Positions 1-6,985 of a stretch of DNA of 20,124 nt are shown piece by piece (position 1 is the first letter of the stretch; every line of letters begins with the position of its first letter). Under the pieces are notes generated by a model. The model saw only the letters and a list, made by a program, of their open reading frames with translations, searched no databases and was not told the origin of the DNA. The position numbers and the translations under genes are program-made. Source of the stretch: a virus; the IMG/VR virus record IMGVR_UViG_3300027833_000269, positions 1-20,124 of that record. One strand, given 5' to 3'.

Positions 1-1032
1 ATCCACGGGCTCAATCTGTATAGCTTCCGTTGCCGATATTGTTCCAGTCGCTGTAGACGAGGGGACAATCTGCCTAGCTACAGGTATAGCTATGCCATAT
101 GTCTTGTCTATTTCAAATAATGTATTTGCTGGAAAAGAATCGCTATCATATAGGGCAAAGATTCTAGTTCTCTTTTTTATGAGTCCAGTATTATTTACCT
201 CTTCTTTTCTTAACGTGTAAGTGTCTGAATCAAAAGTTAAGTTGGTGCTGTTAATTGTACCAAACTCAAAGTCGCTTGCAGATAGCTCAATTTTTCTGAC
301 AAAATTTAAATCATCACTAGTAGTTTCAAGAGTAGTTAGTTGGTCAATCTTATAGACATATATATTAACTTCAAAGCCATCCTTGTTTTGAGTCTTGTCC
401 GAAGTTAATTCGTGATTTCCAATTAGGGAATCAAGGGCAGTGGACACCTCCGCGGAAGTTAACTCCACGCATTCAACACTGACAATTTGTGAGTCAGAAT
501 CTCTTTCTACGGTTACGTTTAGTATACCAGACTGCCTGTATACTTCGGTTAGCTCCGCAAATGCCGTATTGTCCTTTATTGAAGATGTAGCTAAAATCTC
601 TCCGCTATCTAAGGTAGTTGTTCCAACGCTGTTAGAATTGGTTGTGCCAGAAACAGCACGATAAACTTTAGTTATTTCTTTTAAACCACTTTCCGAAAAA
701 GTGACAGTGGGGTCAGTTGTTTCAACAAATGTTTCGGTGAGAGTTTCGTAGGTTTTAACAAGAATAGGATTCTCCGCGTTAGAAAGAGCGTTGAAACGAC
801 TATCAACTTCTACCTCTATTAGTCGGCAGTTCGTATAACCCTGTCCAGCTATTTGTTCATCGGCTGTATCTTGAGCACCAAAGTCTCCCATGAGGGATCC
901 CAAGCTTGAGTTATCTACATCTTCCCTAGTAAACTTTTGAAAACGACGAATTACCCTAATGCGACCATTAGGTAGTTTTGTAATTTCTGGTATTTCACCT
1001 TTTTGATGTATGTTTCCGTTTCCTAAACTCAT
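1..1032 (-). CDS. Phage virion structural protein, partial (N-terminal 344 residues)
   Basis: An open frame runs uninterrupted from ATG at 1032 to the window edge, so only the first 344 residues are visible. The protein begins MSLGNGNIHQKGEIPE and is rich in Thr, Ser, Val and acidic residues, with no signal peptide or membrane segment. It is the last visible gene of the minus-strand structural arm, after the holin-like and tiny basic genes. Position and composition suggest a large tail or virion structural protein, but I see no diagnostic motif, so the function is an inference from context. There is no clear Shine-Dalgarno before the ATG; the preceding bases are AT-rich. Confidence 0.72.
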   Translation of the reverse strand, partial: MSLGNGNIHQKGEIPEITKLPNGRIRVIRRFQKFTREDVDNSSLGSLMGDFGAQDTADEQIAGQGYTNCRLIEVEVDSRFNALSNAENPILVKTYETLTETFVETTDPTVTFSESGLKEITKVYRAVSGTTNSNSVGTTTLDSGEILATSSIKDNTAFAELTEVYRQSGILNVTVERDSDSQIVSVECVELTSAEVSTALDSLIGNHELTSDKTQNKDGFEVNIYVYKIDQLTTLETTSDDLNFVRKIELSASDFEFGTINSTNLTFDSDTYTLRKEEVNNTGLIKKRTRIFALYDSDSFPANTLFEIDKTYGIAIPVARQIVPSSTATGTISATEAIQIEPVD

Positions 1033-1081
1033 TTATTTTTCTCCCTAATGCTTTGAAATCTATTTGGTTTACCCTAGGGCA

Positions 1082-1177
1082 TTACTTGCATTTTCCTTTT
1101 TTGACACGCTTAGTCATTGTTTTCTTTTTAACTGGTCGACCTACTTGACTTCCGTATGTTCCTTTTCCTTTTGGCAT
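1082..1177 (-). CDS. Tiny basic protein, 31 residues
   Basis: ATG at 1177 and TAA at 1082-1084 give MPKGKGTYGSQVGRPVKKKT followed by a Lys/Arg-rich tail ending in KGKCK. About a third of its residues are Lys or Arg. Its start lies 2 bases beyond the stop of the 44-residue gene, as expected for a packed phage operon. Short proteins opening MPKGKGTYGS-VGRP are familiar to me from marine phages, usually left unnamed. A nucleic-acid-binding or virion role is plausible from charge alone. It is too short for ordinary gene finding, so absence from automatic annotation would not count against it. Confidence 0.65.
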   Translation of the reverse strand: MPKGKGTYGSQVGRPVKKKTMTKRVKKGKCK

Positions 1178-1179
1178 AA

Positions 1180-1314
1180 TTACTTCCCTTTCTTTTTCTT
1201 TTTCGGAAAGCCAGCCTTCATGTTTTTGTAAGCCTTATCTGAGATTGTAGACTTAGATTTTGAACGACTTTTTCCTGCTTTCTTACGCTTGTTTATGTTT
1301 TCATATAGACTCAT
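1180..1314 (-). CDS. Small basic phage protein, 44 residues (MSLYENINKRKKAG type)
   Basis: ATG at 1314 and TAA at 1180-1182 encode a 44-residue protein starting MSLYENINKRKKAGKSRSKS and ending in a run of lysines (FPKKKKKGK). The pattern 'LY-NINKR-KAG-SRSK-KSTIS--AY-NM-AGFPKKKK' recurs in small proteins of marine phages, as I recall; this is family recognition from memory, not a search. It starts 2 bases after the stop of the holin-like gene. The function is unknown. The charge suggests DNA binding or a minor virion component. Confidence 0.75.
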   Translation of the reverse strand: MSLYENINKRKKAGKSRSKSKSTISDKAYKNMKAGFPKKKKKGK

Positions 1315-1316
1315 AC

Positions 1317-1715
1317 TTATTTTATTTGGGATGAACCAAAGTAGAATCCTACGATAGCTAAGGCAGTTTGCCTAATTTCTGGTAAAATAACAAAGCCCTG
1401 AATGGTGTCCCATTTGAGGGTCTTAAATAGCCCTAGAAAGCCGTTAGTCTCTCTAGCTACGCTTACCCCTACGTCAGTCCACGCAAAGACAAAGGGGGCT
1501 ATTACAATGGCAAAGACGGTTGATACTACAAGGAACCTACGAACTAAAACACCGCCATCGCGTTTAGCCGCGGCATCCGCTGAGTCATCTGCTTCTTGCT
1601 GATAGGTAATCATGCGCTCAAATTGACGAGCCTGACTTTCCATCTGCGTACCAATGAGCTTCATTACAAAGCCACTGATTCCTCCTCCGAGCATTGCTAA
1701 TAGTTCTGGTGTCAT
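1317..1715 (-). CDS. Putative holin-like membrane protein, 132 residues
   Basis: The protein opens with a glycine-rich apolar segment (residues 5-21), has a polar helix rich in Gln, Glu and Ala (24-52), then a basic RR at 59-60 before a clear membrane helix (61-79), and a further apolar stretch near the C-terminus (about 107-126). This 2-3 segment layout, the size and the position after the fibre gene suit a phage holin of the three-segment (GTA-holin-like) type. The start ATG overlaps the stop of the 54-residue membrane protein as TAATG, so the two are probably translated together. There is no experimental marker in the sequence, so 'holin' is an inference; a membrane-anchored virion protein remains possible. 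Confidence 0.65.
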   Translation of the reverse strand: MTPELLAMLGGGISGFVMKLIGTQMESQARQFERMITYQQEADDSADAAAKRDGGVLVRRFLVVSTVFAIVIAPFVFAWTDVGVSVARETNGFLGLFKTLKWDTIQGFVILPEIRQTALAIVGFYFGSSQIK

Positions 1716-1879
1716 TATTTTTTTAGGAGTTCTTGGATTACTTTAACCGCAGAAGCAGTCATATAGATAAAGGTTGCAAGACCCACGCAGAAACCAAGTA
1801 GTTCGTTAATTGGGGCTAATTCAATGGTAGCGATAAAGCCTCCTGTTCCGATTGTTGATCTGTATATAATATCATTCAT
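1715..1879 (-). CDS. Small membrane protein, 54 residues, holin or holin partner candidate
   Basis: ATG at 1879 and TAA at 1715-1717 give MNDIIYRSTIGTGGFIATIE followed by an apolar helix around residues 27-46 and a Lys-ending tail. A second in-frame ATG does not occur until residue 40, and the stop overlaps the next start (TAATG), which supports the call. The ORF fills exactly the space between the fibre stop and the 132-residue gene. One membrane helix with a short charged tail is consistent with a small holin or an antiholin. There is no Shine-Dalgarno; the leader ACATATTTAA resembles the CATATAAAA leaders of the right arm. Confidence 0.65.
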   Translation of the reverse strand: MNDIIYRSTIGTGGFIATIELAPINELLGFCVGLATFIYMTASAVKVIQELLKK

Positions 1880-1892
1880 TTAAATATGTTTG

Positions 1893-4472
1893 TTAGATGC
1901 TTACTGCTTCCGTGGAAAATTTAACCCAACCAGTTCCCGCTTGGAATCCCTGAAATTCATTATGGTCACTGTTGTAAATAATCATTCCGTTTTGAGCAAC
2001 AGGTGTGCTTGATGAAGTGGGTCTCGTTACATCCGAATAGTGCCCTAATCTAATAGATTCATTAAAGAAAGATCTACCAATAACTCTTAACGCTTCATCT
2101 ATTTCATCAGTAGAATTGTTTTTACCCGCCACAATTTCCAATGTAACAGGATTGGTAGAACTGGGGTTTTTGTTAATTCCAATTCTTGAACCAGTATATC
2201 CATTAAACTTCTGGATTACCATTAAGTTAGTAGGATTAGCATCGAAATCCCTAAACCTATGCTCCATTGAATCATATACAATTGGTTGAGTAGTTGAACC
2301 CGTCGACCCTATAGCCTGTATTTCTTTAACGTGTAATTTGTTATTTGCTGTAACATCTTTAGCTATAACATTACCACCAGTTCCATCTCCACTTGTATCG
2401 CTTACTGTTATGTCTCCATTGTTAACTATTACGTTATTCGCGCACGTAGTTGTTCCATCAATTGTAAGATCATCATCTATTTGTAAATCTCCATCAACTT
2501 TAGCGTTAACCATTGTCACCAATGGACTAGCAGTGCTGGCATTTACATTAAAGACGGTTGTACTGGCGGCATCTACAGTTTCAACTTTTATAGCATTTGG
2601 ATTGATGCTTCCTAGGGTAAGTTTAGCATTGTTTTCACCAAATCCTAAAAAGGTAGTAGCACCCTGAAGCGAATACCCATCACTAATATACGCATTTCCA
2701 TTTATATCTAGCACGCCACTTGGATTTGTAATGCCCCCTCCTATGCCAACAGGTCCCTCCAATAAAGAATTACCTGTAACCTTTGCATTCTTTATGGTTA
2801 CCAATTTATTAGTACTGGGGTCTACTTCAAGAATTGTATCGTAAAAACTACCAGCATAATTAGCGTTTACCTTGAAAGCACCATCAACTCTAGTTGTTCC
2901 AACTACACGAAGCTTTGTTGTGCTATCTGCAGTTCCACCCACTCCAAGTCTTGTGGTTGGGTTAAAAATTAGTTCCTCCTTATCAATGAAATTAAAAATC
3001 TCAGTTCCATCATTGGAGTGTAGCGTATGATCTTGTAAATTCAGGACTTCGTGGACATCGTGATACAATGTATCTGCTTTAACAATTCCAGTAAATGTGG
3101 GTGCATTTCTTGATGCTTTACCAGCTATATTAGTGTTGGCAGTTGCAATGTTTGCTACGTTCATCGCAACAGAGTAAGCAGTCGTTGATATGTTCGTTGC
3201 GTTAGTTGTTATATTAGCAGTGTTAGCTAGGATTGCGCTAGAGTTAGTAGATGCGTTTGCAGTATTGGTAGCAATGTTGCCAGTATTAGTAGCTATATTA
3301 GAAGTATTAGCGGCAATGGCACTTGTATTTGTAGCTATGTCGGCTTCATTCGCACCAATATCATTAGTGTTGCTTAATATATCAGTAGAATTGCCTGCTA
3401 TATCATCAGCGTTAGATGATATATTAGCGGTGTTGGCAGTGATAGCAGTTGCGTTTGAATTAACTGCTGTAGCTAAGCTAGCTATGCCAGCAATGTTAGT
3501 AGTTATATTAGCAGTGTTCGTTGTGATTGAACTCGATAAAGTTGAAACGGAAGTTTCGTTAACTGCAACCTTAGCTAGTGTTGCTTGAGTTGCTGAATCA
3601 AGCGCAACTGTAATGCTTCCAGATGTTGTTACTGGACCCCCGCTGGGAGTAATTCCCGTTCCGCCCGTTATATTGACCGAAGAGACTGTTCCCTGAGAAC
3701 TTGTTCCAGTATTCACCCAAGAAGTTGTGTCCGAATCCCACAACCAAAAAGTGTCAGTCGCCCCAACAATAGCAAACCATCCATTTTGACCAGTAGAATA
3801 GGCTGTGGTCAATGCTGATTCTGTTGCAAAAAATCCTTTATTATTTGGTGAAGTTACCGCATCAACATAGGCAGTTGTAGCAATTTTTGTAGAATCATCA
3901 TTTGCATTTTGAGTTGGTGCAGTTGGATTGCCAGTCAATGCAGGCGATGCAAGATCTGCTTTTATGTTATACAAATCACTTATATTAGACTCGTTCTCTA
4001 TTGACAATTCACCGTTGTTACCTATCGCACTTACTTGGGCTGGGGTAATACCTACCTTTAATGTATTAGCGGCAATGGCACTTGTTTGTCCAGAAGTGAT
4101 TCCAGTCTTTAATGTATTGGCGGCAATCGCATTTACTTGTGCGGTTGTAATTCCAGTCTTTAATGTATTGGCGGCAATGGCACTTGCTTGTGCTGAAGTA
4201 ATTCCATCCTTGAGCGTATTAGCGGCAATCGCATCTGCTTGTGCTGGAGTAATTCCAACTCTTCCAGTGTTAGTTACAATGGCACTTGCTTGCTCGGGAG
4301 TAATTCCAACCTTAGCTGTATTAATAGCTATGTCTGCTGTATTAGTAGCTATGTCGGCTTTGTTAATGGCTACTTGACCACTATTGTTTAAACCCAAAAA
4401 TGAAGCCGCCTCTTCCTTGGTGGATTTTTTTAGAAATGTATCAATGTCCGAGGATACTTTAATATTTGACAT
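1893..4472 (-). CDS. Long phage fibre protein with repeat shaft, 859 residues
   Basis: This is a probable receptor-binding or appendage fibre. Residues 1-40 form a short attachment region. Residues 50-151 hold six 17-residue repeats of the type ANTLKTGITSAQASAIA. A globular part with aromatic residues (FWLWDSDTTSWVNTG) follows, then Gly/Thr/Ser-rich strand repeats, then a long run of seven-residue repeats IxxNTxx (roughly residues 305-450), then repeated VDG/VNGDI-type strand-turn segments typical of a beta shaft. The C-terminus has GMIIYNSDHNEFQGFQ then GW, a motif I associate with fibre ends. No S74 peptidase chaperone motif was seen. The gene follows the small surface-type genes and precedes the holin candidates. 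I cannot tell tail fibre from head fibre. Confidence 0.85.
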   Translation of the reverse strand: MSNIKVSSDIDTFLKKSTKEEAASFLGLNNSGQVAINKADIATNTADIAINTAKVGITPEQASAIVTNTGRVGITPAQADAIAANTLKDGITSAQASAIAANTLKTGITTAQVNAIAANTLKTGITSGQTSAIAANTLKVGITPAQVSAIGNNGELSIENESNISDLYNIKADLASPALTGNPTAPTQNANDDSTKIATTAYVDAVTSPNNKGFFATESALTTAYSTGQNGWFAIVGATDTFWLWDSDTTSWVNTGTSSQGTVSSVNITGGTGITPSGGPVTTSGSITVALDSATQATLAKVAVNETSVSTLSSSITTNTANITTNIAGIASLATAVNSNATAITANTANISSNADDIAGNSTDILSNTNDIGANEADIATNTSAIAANTSNIATNTGNIATNTANASTNSSAILANTANITTNATNISTTAYSVAMNVANIATANTNIAGKASRNAPTFTGIVKADTLYHDVHEVLNLQDHTLHSNDGTEIFNFIDKEELIFNPTTRLGVGGTADSTTKLRVVGTTRVDGAFKVNANYAGSFYDTILEVDPSTNKLVTIKNAKVTGNSLLEGPVGIGGGITNPSGVLDINGNAYISDGYSLQGATTFLGFGENNAKLTLGSINPNAIKVETVDAASTTVFNVNASTASPLVTMVNAKVDGDLQIDDDLTIDGTTTCANNVIVNNGDITVSDTSGDGTGGNVIAKDVTANNKLHVKEIQAIGSTGSTTQPIVYDSMEHRFRDFDANPTNLMVIQKFNGYTGSRIGINKNPSSTNPVTLEIVAGKNNSTDEIDEALRVIGRSFFNESIRLGHYSDVTRPTSSSTPVAQNGMIIYNSDHNEFQGFQAGTGWVKFSTEAVSI
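3130..3580 (-). repeat. Heptad-coding repeats of the fibre coiled coil (IxxNTxx)
   Basis: The DNA repeatedly encodes heptads with Ile or Val at one core position and Asn, usually followed by Thr, at the other (for example IAANTSNIATNTGNIATNTA). The period is 21 bases, with diverged copies. Boundaries are approximate. The same strand read backwards gives a long hydrophobic antisense ORF that is only a shadow of this repeat. Confidence 0.75.
4020..4325 (-). repeat. Six tandem 51-base repeats coding 17-residue fibre units
   Basis: Residues 50-151 of the fibre fall into six consecutive 17-residue units: INTAKVGITPEQASAIV, TNTGRVGITPAQADAIA, ANTLKDGITSAQASAIA, ANTLKTGITTAQVNAIA, ANTLKTGITSGQTSAIA and ANTLKVGITPAQVSAIG. 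Units 3-6 are the most alike and units 1-2 are diverged. They remain in frame, so copy number can change without breaking the gene. Confidence 0.85.
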
Positions 4473-4482
4473 AGCTAATTAC

Positions 4483-4563
4483 TTATGGGGTTGGGGTTAC
4501 GTTCTGAGATACCACAACGGTAGTATCACCAACGGACATACCTAGTGCTAGTGACATTTGCAT
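4483..4563 (-). CDS. Possible 26-residue peptide gene
   Basis: ATG at 4563 and TAA at 4483-4485 give MQMSLALGMSVGDTTVVVSQ followed by NVTPTP. It begins 4 bases after the stop of the 89-residue gene and ends 10 bases before the fibre start, so it fits neatly into what would otherwise be a gap. The sequence is not low-complexity and looks like the edge of a beta-rich virion peptide. There is no Shine-Dalgarno, and at this length chance cannot be excluded. Confidence 0.42.
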   Translation of the reverse strand: MQMSLALGMSVGDTTVVVSQNVTPTP

Positions 4564-4567
4564 GGGG

Positions 4568-4837
4568 CTAAGCTTTGTATGCTTCGATTGAGCCAGCGGA
4601 TACCGTAATGGACGTAAAGTTGCCATAGCTAGTGTATCCAGCGGGTAAAGTTCCAGTTAGACCAGCTGCAGTGCCAGTCTTATTTGAGCAGGTAAAAGCA
4701 TCCAGAGTTGCTCCTCTTGGACCAGCAACGATAATTGCAAATTTACCAAGAAACTCTGTGCCTGTGCCTGAAGTATCAGTAGCAATTACACTACCACGTT
4801 TGCCTAGACTTTGTTCTGTGAATGCGGGTGTTGACAT
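4568..4837 (-). CDS. Small beta-rich virion-type protein, 89 residues
   Basis: The 89-residue product contains FTCSNKTGTAAGLTG, LPAGYTSYGNFTSITV and ends in SGSIEAYKA. The arrangement '-TG-LPAG--IYG-FTSI-V-SGS--AYK' is one I associate with small proteins encoded next to connector and fibre genes in marine phages, often thought to be capsid or tail surface proteins. There is no signal peptide or membrane helix. The start ATG is separated by 2 bases from the stop of the 234-residue gene. The leader is AT-rich without Shine-Dalgarno. A surface decoration role is an inference. Confidence 0.75.
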   Translation of the reverse strand: MSTPAFTEQSLGKRGSVIATDTSGTGTEFLGKFAIIVAGPRGATLDAFTCSNKTGTAAGLTGTLPAGYTSYGNFTSITVSAGSIEAYKA

Positions 4838-4839
4838 AA

Positions 4840-5544
4840 TTATATGATTAGTTGGTTATAGTTAGTGAGTATATTTTTTGCAATATACGAGTTGAAAATT
4901 CCTTGGTCATCGATCTTAGCTAGCTCATCTTCTAGGATAGAATTAACTAGACTCATTGAAATCGTAAAGTTGTTTTCGTCTGAGTTTTGATTAACACTTC
5001 TTTGCCAAGTGTAAGCCGCTAAGTGAGCCATGTAGGGCATAAGCTCCGCGGGTACTGTTGTGTTGCCGCCTTGTTGTGGTCCTATGTCCACATCTAAATT
5101 CTTCTTGTATACAACAAAAACACTTGCGTCGTCCTCGCTGGAATCTGGTTGAATATAAAATCCAGTATTATCTGGGTCTTCATAGAGATCTGAGCTTGCC
5201 CTTCCAGCTAATCCAGTTAGCATTGCACCGTTATTTTTTGAAACAAATTTGTAATCTACACCTCTTTTTTTGTGTGGATCATCTTTTAAAATTTTTAAAA
5301 AAGTATCAATTGTGTCTAGTCCAGTTTGGCTTCTAGGAACAATGTTTTTATTTGATACAGTTCTTTCTTCGCCAACAACTAAATATCGTTCCCAATAGTT
5401 AGTAGCCATGTAGGCTTTTTTAGCCGCATAATTCCAAAGCGAGGTGAGTCTTTTATAGCTAGCCGAAGTGGTAGTATATTCTCTTCCAATTAAAGCAAAG
5501 GTTAAATCCCTTAGCTCCTGCAATGTTGAATTTTTTAGTGACAT
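4840..5544 (-). CDS. Probable head-tail connector or adaptor protein, 234 residues
   Basis: The protein starts with a helical region (LQELRDLTFALIGREY, then SLWNYAAKKAYMATNYWERY), has a central mixed beta region (about 65-160), and ends in a helical tail. Size, position two genes after the capsid gene and the alpha-beta-alpha layout suit a connector, adaptor or tail-tube-like completion protein. No family signature is certain. Its ATG overlaps the previous stop (TAATG at 5542-5546), so it is probably coupled to that gene. It is not membrane-bound and has no enzymatic motif. Confidence 0.62.
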   Translation of the reverse strand: MSLKNSTLQELRDLTFALIGREYTTTSASYKRLTSLWNYAAKKAYMATNYWERYLVVGEERTVSNKNIVPRSQTGLDTIDTFLKILKDDPHKKRGVDYKFVSKNNGAMLTGLAGRASSDLYEDPDNTGFYIQPDSSEDDASVFVVYKKNLDVDIGPQQGGNTTVPAELMPYMAHLAAYTWQRSVNQNSDENNFTISMSLVNSILEDELAKIDDQGIFNSYIAKNILTNYNQLII

Positions 5545-5849
5545 TATAGTTTGTTTGCCGCCATTCCGTTGGGGGCTAATACTTTATTGTTTAGATACTT
5601 CATAAACTCATCATCATTAGAAAAGCCCACTCCATACTTTTTATTCATAGCGTAGTATTCGTTCATCGGCACGCTACCGATGTGTTTGCCAAAAATAGGG
5701 TGATCTTTACCCTTGAAAATGTTTGCGGATTTCCGAGCTAAATTAACCCGTTGCTCTTGAGCTTTGTGGCTAAATATTTCTTCGGCTTTCGCGTTAAGAA
5801 TCTTAAATTGATTCTCGAAGAGTTCGTCTTCTGATGGTAGTATTGACAT
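5544..5849 (-). CDS. Hypothetical structural-region protein, 101 residues
   Basis: I chose ATG at 5849 (MSILPSEDELFENQF). The frame extends upstream to a TTG at 5897, but that stretch runs through the hairpin terminator behind the capsid gene and codes the improbable GLGGLIPPSLFV, so the longer form is rejected. The protein is helical and charged at first (residues 1-50, KILNAKAEEIFSHKAQEQR), then has a Gly/Pro segment with IFGKHIGSVPMNEYYAMN. No family was recognised. Its place between capsid and connector genes suggests a head-completion protein. There is no Shine-Dalgarno before the ATG. Confidence 0.7.
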   Translation of the reverse strand: MSILPSEDELFENQFKILNAKAEEIFSHKAQEQRVNLARKSANIFKGKDHPIFGKHIGSVPMNEYYAMNKKYGVGFSNDDEFMKYLNNKVLAPNGMAANKL

Positions 5850-5852
5850 AAC

Positions 5853-5881
5853 AAAAAGGGATGGGGGGATTAGACCCCCCA
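5853..5881 (-). terminator. Hairpin terminator behind the major capsid gene
   Basis: On the minus strand a 7-pair stem (TGGGGGG with CCCCCCA, plus-strand 5862-5868 and 5875-5881) with a 6-base loop is followed by CCCTTTTTG. This is the standard factor-independent terminator layout. It begins about 20 bases after the capsid stop and ends just before the next start. It probably lets the capsid transcript outnumber the downstream tail genes. Confidence 0.85.
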
Positions 5882-5900
5882 AGCCCAGAATTGTCAACAG

Positions 5901-6926
5901 TTAGACAGTCTTGAAGTCCGAGATCTTACCGAGACCATTAGGACCCTTGCAAAGAAGAGTTCCCATTGCGTCGATGTAACCACGAGGACCGCCACCTTGG
6001 TCTTCCAACATTGTGGAACCCATGCTCATTGCTTCTGCGTATCCAAGTAGGCTTGGGTCGAGAAGATATGCACGCTTAGCACCGAGGCACTTTGGATTGC
6101 CAGAGATGATCTTTACAATGCCATAAGGACCTTGGAAGATTTCAACATTGTAGTTGACCTCTGTGCCATCACCTTGATTGAAGACCGTAGCGTTGTTTGC
6201 GGGCTGGACGCGAGTGAAGCCATCAATGACAGCGTTACGAACGGATGTGCCAGCAACAAGAACGTGATCGCCTTGCTCACCAGTTTGCTCGAAAATGCTT
6301 GTAAGCATATCGTTGAAACGGGCTTCAGTTAGTTCTAGGTCAGAATCACCAGCTTCATCACCAATAATGGATGCAGATGGAGTCTTGAAGTCAGCAGGAA
6401 CAGCGGCTACAGCGTCAGCTGTTGGGCTGTTGTTGATCCATTGACCTAGTCCGCGGAACTCATTTGCAATAGTTCCGTTGCCGAGAACAGCAACATTATC
6501 CGAGCAAATTGACTTCTCGATGTCGCGAAGGACTTGAGAAGCGGCTTTTTCTTCGGCTTCTTGGATGCGGACTGGAGTAACGGAGTCCATGATTTCTTGC
6601 TTCTTGGATACGTTGAATGTATCGCGGAAGTGCTGAAGACGATTGCCCAAGCGAGCTAGTTTTCCGAACTGACCTTCAAACGTATTGCCAGTTGTGCCAT
6701 CTACGTCTTGACCTTCAGCAACAGCGTTATCGGCTACTGCATCACGAAGACCATCAACGGTCCATTCAACCAAGTCCGCGGTTGCGGCTTGTTTAGGAAG
6801 CATACCGTAAACGGGAGCTTGACGAGGAGCAAGAACAGTAGTTAAGTCTAACAACTGCTCACGATTGCCTACATTAGAGCCGACATCGGCTGTGGGTAGA
6901 CCTGTGTATGTATTATCAAATGCCAT
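5901..6926 (-). CDS. Major capsid protein, SU10-like (DUF5309 type), 341 residues
   Basis: The protein forms the capsid shell. It begins MAFDNTYTGLPTADVGSN and has the features I associate with the SU10/DUF5309 capsid family: an N-arm, VEWTVDGLRDAVADNAVAEGQ, then a long helix region rich in KK-EIMDS and EEKAASQVLRDIEKS (a spine helix, about 105-145), 'FKTPSAS', 'LTEARFNDMLTSIFEQTGE', and a C-terminal beta part with LLDPSLLGYAEAM. It directly follows the scaffold gene, as in most tailed phages. Base composition differs from its neighbours: more G+C and none of the TAGCTA words. A hairpin terminator follows it. There is no Shine-Dalgarno; the leader is AT-rich. Confidence 0.9.
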   Translation of the reverse strand: MAFDNTYTGLPTADVGSNVGNREQLLDLTTVLAPRQAPVYGMLPKQAATADLVEWTVDGLRDAVADNAVAEGQDVDGTTGNTFEGQFGKLARLGNRLQHFRDTFNVSKKQEIMDSVTPVRIQEAEEKAASQVLRDIEKSICSDNVAVLGNGTIANEFRGLGQWINNSPTADAVAAVPADFKTPSASIIGDEAGDSDLELTEARFNDMLTSIFEQTGEQGDHVLVAGTSVRNAVIDGFTRVQPANNATVFNQGDGTEVNYNVEIFQGPYGIVKIISGNPKCLGAKRAYLLDPSLLGYAEAMSMGSTMLEDQGGGPRGYIDAMGTLLCKGPNGLGKISDFKTV

Positions 6927-6943
6927 GATATTAATTTATTTGT

Positions 6944-6985
6944 GAGTTAATTTGTGTTATCTATTGATAACGAGAGTTAATTTGT
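6944..6985 (-). repeat. Direct repeats flanking a hairpin at the scaffold/capsid junction
   Basis: The 12-base word GAGTTAATTTGT occurs at 6944-6955 and 6974-6985. Between them lies the inverted repeat GTTATCTATTGATAAC (6956-6971; 6-base arms, 4-base loop), which overlaps the scaffold stop codon. The block ends 17 bases before the capsid start. It could stabilise or process the capsid mRNA or bind a regulator; the function is an inference. Confidence 0.6.

Noticed and set aside
3190-3588. Long plus-strand hydrophobic frame (132 codons) opposite the fibre gene
   Set aside because: It is the antisense of Asn/Thr/Ala heptad repeats, which automatically yields Val/Leu/Ala residues; no ribosome site and no partner genes on that strand.
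4020-4325. Regular repeats resembling a CRISPR array
   Set aside because: The units are contiguous 51-base coding repeats without unique spacers, stay in frame and lie inside a fibre gene.
3928-4377. Plus-strand frame of 149 codons with repeats
   Set aside because: Antisense shadow of the six 17-residue fibre repeats.
5850-5897. TTG start that would extend the 101-residue gene to 117 residues
   Set aside because: The added stretch translates the terminator hairpin behind the capsid gene and gives unlikely residues; ATG at 5849 is simpler.
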